This document shows, one piece after another, positions 37,393 to 45,648 of a DNA stretch of 48,634 nucleotides (the first letter of the stretch is position 1; every line of letters begins with the position of its first letter). Position numbers and translations under genes: made by a program. This DNA comes from a virus: positions 1 through 48,634 of IMG/VR virus record IMGVR_UViG_3300023220_000213; one strand, written 5' to 3'. A model generated the notes under the pieces. The model was not told the DNA's origin. It was given only the letters and a program-made list of their open reading frames with translations, and made no database searches.

Positions 37393-37575
37393 ATGCCATG
37401 CGGAAAAACTTATCTTTACTCAAAGAAACACGCAAAGAAAATACTTAAGAAAAGGAAAAGTGGAGGATTAAAAATAAAGCTAAGAATATACAAATGTGAC
37501 AAATGTTCAGCTTGGCACTTCACGAGCATGCCGGCTTGGGCAATTTCGAAACTTAAAGATAATAGGAGCAACTAG
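37393..37575 (+). CDS. Small basic zinc-finger protein, 60 aa
   Basis: YSKKHAKKILKKRKSGGLKI followed by RIYKCDKCSAWHFTSM: CxxC plus WH, with a strongly basic N-terminal helix, a pattern seen in many phage miniproteins (K-R-x-Y-x-C-x-x-C-x-x-W-H-x-T-S). Likely nucleic-acid binding. Last gene of the accessory island. Confidence 0.6.
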   Translation: MPCGKTYLYSKKHAKKILKKRKSGGLKIKLRIYKCDKCSAWHFTSMPAWAISKLKDNRSN

Positions 37576-37609
37576 AAAATATCAACTTTTTATTTAATCA
37601 ACCATTCGT

Positions 37610-37647
37610 GATAAACTAAGCCCTATATTAACTTATCGGGCTTTTTT
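37610..37647 (+). terminator. Compact pseudoknot/terminator at the start of the 37649 gene
   Basis: GATAA (37610-37614) pairs with TTATC (37633-37637) and AAGCCC (37618-37623) with GGGCTT (37638-37643), in A-B-A'-B' order with no gap between A' and B': a canonical H-type pseudoknot. Alternatively B/B' alone is a terminator stem with a T-tract to 37647. The ATG follows one base after the T-tract. The 3' end TTTTTTAATGGC resembles the ends of RNAs 1 and 2. Confidence 0.5.
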
Positions 37648-37648
37648 A

Positions 37649-38143
37649 ATGGCTTTAATAATCGAAGACGGCAGCCAAGTTGCTAACTCAAATACTTTTA
37701 TTGACGATGCTTTCTATGTTGTATACGCAGCAGCAAGGGGCTTGACAATCGGCGTAGACGCACCGACAAGAGAAATCGAACTCATTCTAGCGGTCGATTA
37801 TCTTACGTCGATTGAATCCAGATTCAAAGGTACCAGAGTTGAGTCAGACCAATCACTACTCTACCCGCGCCGAAACGTCATTATCTTTAGTGATTTATTC
37901 GATCAAGATTCTATTCCGATTCAATTGAAAAACAGTCAGGCAGAAGCGGCTATTGCGGCTAATTCACAACTGCTACTCACAAACGAATCAAATCAAAACG
38001 TCAAGAGTAATAAGCTAGATACTCTCGCCCAAGAGTTTTTCGAAGGTGGCTCATGGTCGGTGGCGAGACTTGATAGAGTTAACGCAGCGGTTAGGGAGCT
38101 GGTAATTGCTGGAGGATTTGGCCGCACTGTGAGGATTTTATAA
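37649..38143 (+). CDS. Head-tail connector annotated as DnaT-like protein, 164 aa
   Basis: MALIIEDGSQVANSNTFID, then AARGLTIGVDAPTREIELIL, ESRFKGTRVESDQSLLYPRR and a C-terminal GFGRTVRIL are typical of the phage head-completion family often labelled DnaT-like ssDNA-binding protein. It would seal the portal after packaging. Notably it has no Shine-Dalgarno: the ATG follows a T-tract and terminator-like fold. Confidence 0.75.
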   Translation: MALIIEDGSQVANSNTFIDDAFYVVYAAARGLTIGVDAPTREIELILAVDYLTSIESRFKGTRVESDQSLLYPRRNVIIFSDLFDQDSIPIQLKNSQAEAAIAANSQLLLTNESNQNVKSNKLDTLAQEFFEGGSWSVARLDRVNAAVRELVIAGGFGRTVRIL

Positions 38144-38502
38144 TGGTCACTCGCGTTGATTTTCAAAACTTAGCGGCCGGACTAATTAATAATACGTTCG
38201 GTGATTTCCGTGAAGATGTTGTGCTAACTCAGCTCGGAGCCTTTGATTATGATACACAAGCAACTACCGGCGACACAGTTAACAACACCAAAGGTATCAG
38301 GACTGAATTTGATAAAAACCAGATAGACGGCCAAAAGGTCCAAGTGGGGGATTTTAAGGTTTTGGTATTACAACAAAGTGTAACGGTAGATGTTAGGGCT
38401 GATAACACCGACATGACATTTAACGGCGTACCAGTAAGCATAGAGTTTGTATCGGAAGATGCGGCGCAGGCTGTGTATACCATACAGGCCAGAGCCAAAT
38501 AA
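38143..38502 (+). CDS. Head-tail connector / stopper-like protein, 119 aa
   Basis: TAATG overlap with the connector gene. Beta-rich sequence (DFREDVVLTQLGAFDYDTQA, GQKVQVGDFKVLVLQQSVTV, VSIEFVSEDAAQAVYTIQAR) fits the small beta-barrel stopper or adaptor proteins at this place. Named by position and fold, not by motif. Confidence 0.6.
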   Translation: MVTRVDFQNLAAGLINNTFGDFREDVVLTQLGAFDYDTQATTGDTVNNTKGIRTEFDKNQIDGQKVQVGDFKVLVLQQSVTVDVRADNTDMTFNGVPVSIEFVSEDAAQAVYTIQARAK

Positions 38503-38509
38503 TTTCGGT

Positions 38510-39148
38510 CTAATTTTGCCGCTGTGACTTACCCTTAATCAATAGATCTACATGAAGTCCCAGGCCGTTAGCTATGCGAGTATCGGTTTGTTCGCTTAGG
38601 TATTTTATTATTATCGCTGTTTTAGCCTTGATGTATGCCTCGCTTGCTTCTTCAGGTCCTTTATAGTATCCGAGACTTGCTTGTTTGCCATTGAATCTAA
38701 CTCTTGCTTGGAATTTTTTGGTGGCCTTATGCCACGAAACCCCTTGAGGATATTTACCACGCGAAGATCCGCTGTCCGTCAATAGTGCGTTCAGCGACTT
38801 TGGAATGAAGCAGCAAGTGTCAGGAGAATATAATTTATTGTCGGGAAATATAACATCTTTATCTAATTCCATCCCTTCCCAATTCTGTTTAACCATCCAA
38901 GATTTAAAATTAGAAAATAATAACCACTCATCGCAAACTGAGCATTCAATATACGTTGGATTCCTGTCGTGGAATTCATCGGAATAACACCTTTTTATCA
39001 TATTGCTCCATCTAATATAGTAAGGACAGACCAGTGTTTTGTTTGATGATGCAATGTGTGCTTTATAGCCAGCATCATTAATGCCAACCCCGTAAATAGG
39101 ATTTCTCTTTGAAATTGACTTTTTGCTTGCAGGAATTTCTTTAAACAT
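38510..39148 (-). CDS. HNH/AP2-type homing endonuclease, 212 aa (copy 4)
   Basis: Start at 39148 (MFKEIPASKKSISKRN), aligned with its sisters and preceded by GTGAGGTT; an upstream in-frame ATG would add 30 unrelated residues. Full family signature: RCYSDEFHDRNPTYIECSVC then DEWLLFSNFKSWM, LDKDVIFPDNKLYSPDTC, and the AP2-like GVSWHKATKKFQARVRFNGK with LGYYKGPEEASEAYIK. Inserted against the direction of transcription between connector genes, with its own promoter and structured leader. Confidence 0.82.
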   Translation of the reverse strand: MFKEIPASKKSISKRNPIYGVGINDAGYKAHIASSNKTLVCPYYIRWSNMIKRCYSDEFHDRNPTYIECSVCDEWLLFSNFKSWMVKQNWEGMELDKDVIFPDNKLYSPDTCCFIPKSLNALLTDSGSSRGKYPQGVSWHKATKKFQARVRFNGKQASLGYYKGPEEASEAYIKAKTAIIIKYLSEQTDTRIANGLGLHVDLLIKGKSQRQN

Positions 39149-39299
39149 AATAACCTCACTAAGGTTCACTACAGAAGGGATGTTGAGCGCGTCTGGTAGT
39201 GAATCAGAACGAGGAGCAACCCTCTCGCGCAATGCCATTATAACAAAAAACGTTTTATTATGGTAAAATTAATTTATTACTAAATGCAAGGGTAAAATA
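39149..39299. promoter_or_regulatory. Promoters and structured leader between endonuclease and 39300 gene
   Basis: Leftward: TGTTATAAT (-10 at 39237-39242 on minus) for the endonuclease. Its leader holds a hairpin of up to 13 bp (GGTTCACTACAGA 39163-39175 with TCTGGTAGTGAATC 39192-39205, one bulge). Rightward: ATGGTAAAAT (-10 TAAAAT at 39264-39269) restores expression of the connector gene at 39300, followed by a weak AGGG ribosome site. Confidence 0.55.
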
Positions 39300-39668
39300 A
39301 TGAGCTTTCACAATTTACTATCAATACTTGACGATATAGAAGAAGATCTTAACGAAGAAGTTAGAATAGTTGCATTGAATCTTCTTAATGGGTTGACACT
39401 TCGCACCCCGGTAGATTCCGGACGCGCGCGCGGTAACTGGAACGTTAGCCCATCGGAAAGTCCAAACAGAAGTGTAGATGAGTCCAGGCGAGCCGATCAG
39501 GCGAGGGCGGAAGGAACGGCTACAATAAATAGCGTAATATCTCAGGGTGATTTCCCTACAATTACGATTAGCAATAACTTGCCTTACATTGAAAAATTGA
39601 ATGATGGAAGCTCATTGCAGGCCCCGAAAAAATTCGTTGAAATGGTAATTAATCGAGTGACAAGATAA
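39300..39668 (+). CDS. HK97 gp10-like tail-completion protein, 122 aa
   Basis: Helical start (LLSILDDIEEDLNEEVRIVA), then LTLRTPVDSGRARGNWNVSP, the T-P-V-D-x-G-x-x-R-x-x-W signature of HK97 gp10-type proteins, and ITISNNLPYIEKLNDGSSLQAP (Y-I-x-x-L-x-x-G-x-S). Acts where head meets tail. One-base overlap (TAATG) with the next gene. Confidence 0.82.
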   Translation: MSFHNLLSILDDIEEDLNEEVRIVALNLLNGLTLRTPVDSGRARGNWNVSPSESPNRSVDESRRADQARAEGTATINSVISQGDFPTITISNNLPYIEKLNDGSSLQAPKKFVEMVINRVTR

Positions 39669-40069
39669 TGGCAAACGATATCACCCTAACGCAACCAGAT
39701 TTAGTTGACAGGCTTAGAGATAACCTACCGGCTGGCTATACTGATGCGACACTTAAAAAGCCAAACGCGCCCTTTACGACTCCAACAAATACAAAGTGGT
39801 TGCGCATAACTGTCAATTTAGAGCCAACTGACAACGTTACACCGGACGGCTACCAGCGCACATTTGGAATTTGCACAGTAGATGTATTCTTCCCAAAGGG
39901 GGTCGGCGATAAAGCGCAAAACGCAGACGCCAAAATAATAAAAGATCTATTCAATAACCAAGAATTTGGAAACACAAAAACCGAAGAGGCTAGCATATTA
40001 GCTGGGGTAGAAGTTGAATCTTGGTTTATGGTTCAGGTTGATATTAACTTCAGCATGGAAGGCGTCTAG
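39668..40069 (+). CDS. Tail terminator protein, DUF4128-like, 133 aa
   Basis: Caps the tail tube and joins it to the head. Pattern: LRDNLPAGYTDATLKKPNAPF, KWLRITVNLEPTDNVTPDGY, RTFGICTVDVFFPKGVGDKA and a C-terminal WFMVQVDINFSMEGV, as in DUF4128 proteins. Immediately after the gp10-like gene, as expected. Confidence 0.75.
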   Translation: MANDITLTQPDLVDRLRDNLPAGYTDATLKKPNAPFTTPTNTKWLRITVNLEPTDNVTPDGYQRTFGICTVDVFFPKGVGDKAQNADAKIIKDLFNNQEFGNTKTEEASILAGVEVESWFMVQVDINFSMEGV

Positions 40070-40093
40070 TCGTAATAACACAATTTATATTAT

Positions 40094-40130
40094 TGTGGTA
40101 AAATAGATTAAATTTTGGCGGTTTCGCCAC
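40094..40130 (+). promoter_or_regulatory. Promoter and leader hairpin of the tail-tube gene
   Basis: TGTGGTAAAAT (-10 TAAAAT at 40099-40104, extended TG), then a TGGCG/CGCCA hairpin (40116-40130) in the leader and AAGGTG before the ATG. A strong promoter would suit the abundant tube protein. Confidence 0.6.
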
Positions 40131-40150
40131 TAACTAAATAAGGTGAAAGT

Positions 40151-41338
40151 ATGAGTTCCACAGTTGCGGATCGTTCATTATCTGGCAGTGATATTAGCGT
40201 ATTTACTAGCCCACAAACGGCAAAAGGCGTAATAGATACAAGTCCTATCTTCGATCAATTTCGCCGTGTTGAAGGTAAGCCTGTAAAGACAGTTGCTTAC
40301 ACAAATTCAAACGAAGTTAAAACCAATCGTCAAGCGCGAATGCAGATCCAGGAATCTACAACTAACGCTGCTGAGTTGAGTTTTGAGCTCAATGAATCAA
40401 CAGCTTTATACTTAGACGCAATGCTCCACGGCAATAAGGTGGACAACAGTGTTGCGACGGCCATAACTATCGCATCAGATGCCGACGGGTTTACAGATAG
40501 CGCTAATGGCTTTACCGGACTATCAGTTGGTGACTGGTTTAATATCACTGGTTTTGCAGATTCATCTATTGACGGGTTTTATAGAATTTCAGTTAAAAAC
40601 AGTGATGGCGATATCGAAACGTTGCCAGTCCCTCCTGCTGTAGAGGCTGCTGGCGCGTCAGTGACAATCGAAAGCCAGAAAACATCATCTGGTAGCGACC
40701 CTACATATTTTACCGTTCAAACTCGAACATTGGACAAATCAGCCGCGGGCGACTTAAGTCATGACACTTTCCTTGATGCCATCATAAACACCGGCGCATT
40801 GGAAATTGGAGAAACGGGAATTGTTACAGGAAATTTCGCGCTAAATATTGAATCATTAGTTTCAGGTAATTCAGCTATAGCTGGTCAAACCGATAATCCA
40901 GTCGATACATCAAGCGTCGTCAGTTCAACAAATAACATTACAACTATTTATGTTGATGGGGTTGATTCTGCTTGTGAAGTGAAATCATTCGGTTTGGAAT
41001 TCAATAACGGTTACAGTGAAGATAGATCAGCAGCTTGTAGTGGGGCGCGTTACGCCTTTGGGGATATCGAAGTATCAGGATCGCTAGTAACGCGTGCCGT
41101 AATAAGCAATACGTTTCTATGGAGAGATAAATATAGAAATAGCACCCCATTTTCTGTCGCTATGTTGGTTGAATTTTCAGGAACTACCAGGTGGATGATT
41201 ATTGAATTGATGCAGGCGCTTGTTACAGACCATGCGATGGCCGATGGTTCAAATGTTATAGCAAGTAATGATATGACGATGACATTAGAAGAGGACGATG
41301 TCACCAAGAAAACAGTCCAGCTATTTCGTAACTTTTAA
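40151..41338 (+). CDS. Major tail tube protein, 395 aa
   Basis: VEGKPVKTVAYTNSNEVKTN followed by QARMQIQESTTNAAELSFEL is the recognisable phage tail-tube start. It continues with a Gly/Asp-rich inserted domain (about 105-180: DGFTDSANGFTGLSVGDWFN and following) and SFGLEFNNGYSEDRSAACSG plus VSGSLVTRAVISN of the tube core. Longer than simple tube proteins because of the insert, which may decorate the outside of the tail. Under its own promoter. Confidence 0.78.
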   Translation: MSSTVADRSLSGSDISVFTSPQTAKGVIDTSPIFDQFRRVEGKPVKTVAYTNSNEVKTNRQARMQIQESTTNAAELSFELNESTALYLDAMLHGNKVDNSVATAITIASDADGFTDSANGFTGLSVGDWFNITGFADSSIDGFYRISVKNSDGDIETLPVPPAVEAAGASVTIESQKTSSGSDPTYFTVQTRTLDKSAAGDLSHDTFLDAIINTGALEIGETGIVTGNFALNIESLVSGNSAIAGQTDNPVDTSSVVSSTNNITTIYVDGVDSACEVKSFGLEFNNGYSEDRSAACSGARYAFGDIEVSGSLVTRAVISNTFLWRDKYRNSTPFSVAMLVEFSGTTRWMIIELMQALVTDHAMADGSNVIASNDMTMTLEEDDVTKKTVQLFRNF

Positions 41339-41347
41339 TTAACCGGA

Positions 41348-41363
41348 GGGGCTTAACGGCCCC
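41348..41363 (+). other. Hairpin between tail-tube and chaperone genes
   Basis: GGGGC (41348-41352) pairs with GCCCC (41359-41363), loop TTAACG, with no T-tract. It may slow transcription or protect the tube mRNA end, helping to give more tube than chaperone. Confidence 0.45.
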
Positions 41364-41371
41364 ATTACCTT

Positions 41372-41770
41372 ATGCAACTACTAGACTTCGCCGAAGACTC
41401 ACAAAAACAAGAAAACGGATCGCCGCTATATTTAGACGATGGCTTTATTTGCGTCAAACGAATTCATACGGTCGAGTACAACAAGCAGCGTGAATCGATT
41501 AGAAACAGCATATACGGATTTTCACCTAACGATATTGACGAGAACTTAATCACTAGTCATTGGCTTGCTGAATATGGCGTCACAGGCTGGGATGGGGTTT
41601 TAGACGGAGACAAGGAGCTTGAGTTTAGTCGCGAAAACGCTAGAGCTGTATTCCTTAACCCTAATTACAAACTAAGCCTTAACGCGCTACTTATTAACCA
41701 CGCCGCTAACTATGCCAATTACTTATTTGACGAAGTTAGCGAGGATATTAAGAAAATAAAAAAGAGCTAA
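41372..41770 (+). CDS. Tail assembly chaperone G, 132 aa
   Basis: Sits between tube and tape-measure genes and carries a -1 frameshift site at its end, the layout of lambda gpG. Sequence has an acidic start (LLDFAEDSQKQENGSPLYLD), VEYNKQRESIRNSIYGFSP, and ends VSEDIKKIKKS. Coats the tape measure during tail assembly. The ribosome site is weak; translation may be coupled. Confidence 0.75.
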   Translation: MQLLDFAEDSQKQENGSPLYLDDGFICVKRIHTVEYNKQRESIRNSIYGFSPNDIDENLITSHWLAEYGVTGWDGVLDGDKELEFSRENARAVFLNPNYKLSLNALLINHAANYANYLFDEVSEDIKKIKKS

Positions 41771-41794
41771 CGTATCGAATTGAGGTTGGATACG
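41758..41794 (+). promoter_or_regulatory. Programmed -1 ribosomal frameshift signal
   Basis: Slippery heptamer A AAA AAG (41758-41764), correctly phased with the G reading frame, followed after 6 nt by a stem-loop CGTATC (41771-41776) / GATACG (41789-41794). After slipping, GAG CTA ACG leads without a stop into the 41821-42105 frame. Confidence 0.85.
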
Positions 41795-42105
41795 GTGACT
41801 CAGAAGAACAAGTAAGGCTGATGTATGAGCGATCTGGCAGTTTGGATGAATTTTACAAACTAAAGCCTAAGCTAACAACTAAACAGTTTTCACTACTTAG
41901 CGCGTTCAACCGATTAAGCCAGGAGCGCAGGTTAGAAAACGGCGGACCTATGCCGATTAAAGACCGTGACATTCATTATTACCAGCATCACAACGGCTCG
42001 CACGGTTACGCGCCTGATTTATTTATCATGGCAATTCATGGGGTAGATCAAGAATACATAACGCAAACTTGCGATGAATTGCGCCGCAAAACGAATAAGG
42101 GGTAA
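41764..42105 (+). CDS. T extension of the GT tail assembly chaperone (frameshift product)
   Basis: Read by -1 frameshift from the G gene to give a GT fusion of about 244 aa. The first codons after the shift (ELTYRIEVGYGDSEEQVRLM) have no start codon before the ATG at 41821, which lacks a ribosome site. The T part contains DEFYKLKPKLTTKQFSLLSA and DRDIHYYQHHNGSHGYAPDL. In lambda the T domain recruits tail tube subunits while G binds the tape measure. Confidence 0.82.
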   Translation, partial: ELTYRIEVGYGDSEEQVRLMYERSGSLDEFYKLKPKLTTKQFSLLSAFNRLSQERRLENGGPMPIKDRDIHYYQHHNGSHGYAPDLFIMAIHGVDQEYITQTCDELRRKTNKG

Positions 42106-42109
42106 ATAA

Positions 42110-44782
42110 ATGGCCACTACCAGATTTATCGATATCCGTATAAGATCTAGACCTGCAGAAAGAAACATTAACAGACTAGATAGGAGAATGACAGGACTTG
42201 GGCGAACAGCAGATAATACCGCCAGATCAATGTCTCGTTTATCTAAAGTTGCTATAGGTGTATTTTCTGGTATCGCCCTAAATGCAGTAACAAAATACGC
42301 TGATGCATTTACATCAATACAAAATCAAATCAGGCAAACCACAAAAACAACCGAAGATTTAACGCAAAGAACGGCAGAGCTATTAGAGATAGCTAACCGA
42401 TCTCGCATAGAGTTTGGCGCAACGGCCGAATTATATACCCAGTTAAATTTATCAACTGAAAATCTCAATCTGTCAACTGGTGAGCTATTAAGGTTAACCG
42501 AGACGATTGGCAAATCATTTGCTGTGAGTGGGAAAAGCGCGGCCGAGTCGGCGGGGGCAATTAGACAGCTAGGTCAGGCGTTTAGCGCTGGAGCCTTGCG
42601 TGGAGATGAATTCAATTCAATAGCCGAAGGTGCTCCAGAGATAATGAGAGCGCTACAGAGGTCATTAGAGCTGACTCAGGGTGAATTGCGTGATCTCGCA
42701 GCGACGGGAGGTATAACAGCCGAAGTACTTGTAACAGCGTTAAGTGAAGCGGCTAGTGTTATCGATGAGAAAATGAACAAAGCAGTAAAAACATTTGCTC
42801 AGTCAATGCAAGAAGCTAATAACAACATGATAACATTTATTGGTAGCTCTGCTCAGGTTCAAAATATTATTGGCGGGGCTGGTGAAGCATTAATAACGGC
42901 AAGCGATAATATAGAATCAATAGCGAAATTTGCAGTGTTAACCGCTGCTGTTTTCGCATCGAAATTAGCACCTTCGGCCATAGTTAGCGCAAAAGCAATA
43001 CTTTCAAGCGCGGCAGCATCAACCGTGGACGCGAAAGCCAAGGTAACAGAAGCGACGGCCATAAAGGTATTAACAAGAGAAGAGGTAATATCAACAGCCG
43101 CAACAGTTACAAAATCAAGGGGAGATTTAGTAGCGACAATCACGACGAAACAGAGAGCGATCGAGACGGTTAAAGCTGCAAGGGCAGCTAACGCCGAGGC
43201 GATCGCCACCTTAGAGGCATCCAGAGCGTCAGTTATTCACGCTAGAGCGACTAGTCAACTTTCGGCAGGGGCTCAAGTGTTGGCATTTCAAATAAACAAT
43301 AGAACAGCAGCGACAATCGCAGCGACAGCGGCAGCTACAGCACTCACCAAGGCAGAGCTTGCGGCGTCAGCATCAGCGGCCAATCTAACATCAACTAAAG
43401 TGTTGTCAGCGGCCGCAATATCAGCAGCCGCAACAGCAAAAACCGCAAGCGCTATAGCTGCAACAAGATTAACTGCGGCCAACAACGGGATGGCGTTATC
43501 ATCGAGATTAGCAGCTACAGCGGCGAGAGGGCTATCTTCTGCAATGGCATTAATAGGTGGGCCTTTGGGTGCAGCATTGTTAGCAGCCACAGCTATATTC
43601 TTATTTGTCGATGCGGCAGAAGATGCAGAAGATAGATCTAAAAGGCTATCGGACGAGCTAGACACACTAAAGGATTCATTCGTTGGCCTAACAGAAGCCC
43701 AGCGTTTGGTATCAATTGATAAGCTAAGCATAGAAATGCGGACCTTAAGATCTAGATTGCAACTAGTTAATGAGCAATTAGCTACCGCAGAATCATCAGC
43801 AATTGGCGGTAAAGGTCGAGAAACTAGAATATCAATTCTTACAAACCAAGCTAAAGATTTAAATGACCAATTGGATCAAGCGTCAATTCGTCAGCAAGCC
43901 ATATTTGAGGGTGGATTGCCAGAGATAACTGGACAGCCAGGGACGAGGCCTCAAGATGACGAAGGTAAATTAAAAGACAAAGACAAAGCTAAAATAGACG
44001 AAACTCTCGAGTTTTTCAAGCGTGAACGAGATGAATCATTAAAGCATTTTCGCGACTTATTCGATATTGAATTCGGATTCAAAACACAACAAGAGGTCGA
44101 TGAGGAAAATAGATTCGCCAACGAACAACAGAGGCTTAATGATAGATTTCAACAAAGCCTAGTAACCGCAGCGGAAAATGATGCAGCAAAAAAAGCACTT
44201 CAAGCTGAATTTGACCTGGCAGAGCAAGCGATAAAAATAGAACATGAAAAAATACTAACAGACATCAAGGTTGCTGAGGACAAAAAGAAAACCGAATCCG
44301 AAACCAACGCATCACGAATCAGATTAAAGCTGGGCGCTAAGGCTATTAGTGATTTTGCTGGACTATCAAAGAAAGGCCAAAAGATACAACGAAGATTGCA
44401 GCAGGCGGATATTATAGCAAGCACAGCGGTTGCGGTTGTTGACTCATTTAGAAATGCTGGCGGCTTTCCTCTTGGTATACCGGCGGCGGCAGCTATGGCG
44501 GCGGCTGGTGCGGTCCAACTTAAACAATTAGGTGGACAAGGTGGCGGAGGCAGTATAGCTAGCCCAACAGGTGCGGCGGGCGGAACACAGCAAACGCCAA
44601 CAGCAACGGCTCAAGACCTACCGCAGCAAACAAGAGTCATTGAAATTAGGATTGACGATAACGCCTTACTGACTGGTGCTATGTTTAAAGAGGCTTTTAA
44701 TAGTGTGTTAGAATCAGACTCGGACATTGCAATAAATATATCTAACGCACAAGCTGAAGCCGTTAGAACAGGGGCGATTTAA
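42110..44782 (+). CDS. Tape measure protein, 890 aa
   Basis: Sets tail length and takes part in DNA injection. N-terminal tape-measure domain: YADAFTSIQNQIRQTTKTTE, GATAELYTQLNLSTENLNLS, FAVSGKSAAESAGAIRQLGQ, EFNSIAEGAPEIMRALQRSL. A long Ala/Thr-rich helical region (about 290-480), one hydrophobic stretch (LIGGPLGAALLAATAIFLFV, about 478-497), a charged coiled coil (about 610-740) and a Gly/Pro-rich region (VQLKQLGGQGGGGSIASPTG). Minus-strand ORFs within it are shadows of the alanine-rich code. Confidence 0.92.
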   Translation: MATTRFIDIRIRSRPAERNINRLDRRMTGLGRTADNTARSMSRLSKVAIGVFSGIALNAVTKYADAFTSIQNQIRQTTKTTEDLTQRTAELLEIANRSRIEFGATAELYTQLNLSTENLNLSTGELLRLTETIGKSFAVSGKSAAESAGAIRQLGQAFSAGALRGDEFNSIAEGAPEIMRALQRSLELTQGELRDLAATGGITAEVLVTALSEAASVIDEKMNKAVKTFAQSMQEANNNMITFIGSSAQVQNIIGGAGEALITASDNIESIAKFAVLTAAVFASKLAPSAIVSAKAILSSAAASTVDAKAKVTEATAIKVLTREEVISTAATVTKSRGDLVATITTKQRAIETVKAARAANAEAIATLEASRASVIHARATSQLSAGAQVLAFQINNRTAATIAATAAATALTKAELAASASAANLTSTKVLSAAAISAAATAKTASAIAATRLTAANNGMALSSRLAATAARGLSSAMALIGGPLGAALLAATAIFLFVDAAEDAEDRSKRLSDELDTLKDSFVGLTEAQRLVSIDKLSIEMRTLRSRLQLVNEQLATAESSAIGGKGRETRISILTNQAKDLNDQLDQASIRQQAIFEGGLPEITGQPGTRPQDDEGKLKDKDKAKIDETLEFFKRERDESLKHFRDLFDIEFGFKTQQEVDEENRFANEQQRLNDRFQQSLVTAAENDAAKKALQAEFDLAEQAIKIEHEKILTDIKVAEDKKKTESETNASRIRLKLGAKAISDFAGLSKKGQKIQRRLQQADIIASTAVAVVDSFRNAGGFPLGIPAAAAMAAAGAVQLKQLGGQGGGGSIASPTGAAGGTQQTPTATAQDLPQQTRVIEIRIDDNALLTGAMFKEAFNSVLESDSDIAINISNAQAEAVRTGAI

Positions 44783-45588
44783 TGAGTAACACTTTAGTAG
44801 TTGACAAAACCCTACAGGCTCAGCAACAAGCGGCCGATTTTAGTGTTCTTGGATTCAGGACCGTTCTGCCAACATCTACTATTACTGGTCAAGCTGAAGA
44901 TCCTTTATTTCCATTTTCTAATACTCTTGATTTCAGGGATAACACAAAATACAGCCCATTAGCCACAAGCGGAACCGTTGTGATAACTTTCGTGCAAACT
45001 ATTGCAACCGATATTGATTACTTTGCTTTTGCTGTTCATAACTCACAAGATGCTGGATTGACTGGGCAATTAGAGGTTGATTCAGGTTCAGGTTTTGAAG
45101 TTGTCGCAGAATTCTCGGCTGTGAAGAATAACCGGCCGTTTTTAAAATTTTTCGGAACCAAGAACTCGATACAGCAAAGACTTACTCTTAACTTTACTTC
45201 TCAGTTATTTATCGGTTCGATTTATATTGGTAGGGCCGAGACTTTTGATAGGACACCTTCATTGAATTTTCAGCCAGGAAGGACGGCGCCACTTGATACT
45301 GTTGAGCAATTCAGGACAGACAGCGGGAATAATTTCATAATAGGAAGAAGGGTTAATAGAGGTTTCAATGAAAAATCGGCATTTAGATTTGTTGAATTTG
45401 ATGATTTGGATTTGTTTTACGAAGAGTTTCAGAATCATGTTCTTGACTCAAAAACTCTATTTTTTAAATGGTCAAACACAAAAGATCAAACAATATTTGG
45501 ATTGCAAAACGCTAAGACAATGACCAAGCCGCAATTCGTTACTAGCTTCCATGCTGATATATCATTTAATATTAGCGGATATAGTTAA
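44782..45588 (+). CDS. Distal tail protein-like, 268 aa
   Basis: First gene after the tape measure, coupled by TAATG. Beta-rich throughout (GTVVITFVQTIATDIDYFAF, LKFFGTKNSIQQRLTLNFTS, RRVNRGFNEKSAFRFVEFDD), consistent with a distal tail (Dit) or tail-tip ring protein. Assigned by position, size and fold; no diagnostic motif. Confidence 0.6.
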   Translation: MSNTLVVDKTLQAQQQAADFSVLGFRTVLPTSTITGQAEDPLFPFSNTLDFRDNTKYSPLATSGTVVITFVQTIATDIDYFAFAVHNSQDAGLTGQLEVDSGSGFEVVAEFSAVKNNRPFLKFFGTKNSIQQRLTLNFTSQLFIGSIYIGRAETFDRTPSLNFQPGRTAPLDTVEQFRTDSGNNFIIGRRVNRGFNEKSAFRFVEFDDLDLFYEEFQNHVLDSKTLFFKWSNTKDQTIFGLQNAKTMTKPQFVTSFHADISFNISGYS

Positions 45589-45616
45589 AAAATAAATGGG
45601 CGCCTCTTTGGCTCGA

Positions 45617-45625
45617 TGTTATAAT
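45617..45625 (+). promoter_or_regulatory. Promoter of the 45649 endonuclease
   Basis: TGTTATAAT, extended -10 with perfect TATAAT (45620-45625), 24 nt before the ATG and followed by AAAGGGG as ribosome site. Confidence 0.6.
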
Positions 45626-45648
45626 AAGATCAACCAAAGGGGTAAGAC

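Noticed and set aside
42859-43731. Long minus-strand ORFs inside the tape-measure gene
   Set aside because: Antisense shadows of an Ala/Thr-rich coding region, with no ribosome sites and low-complexity products.
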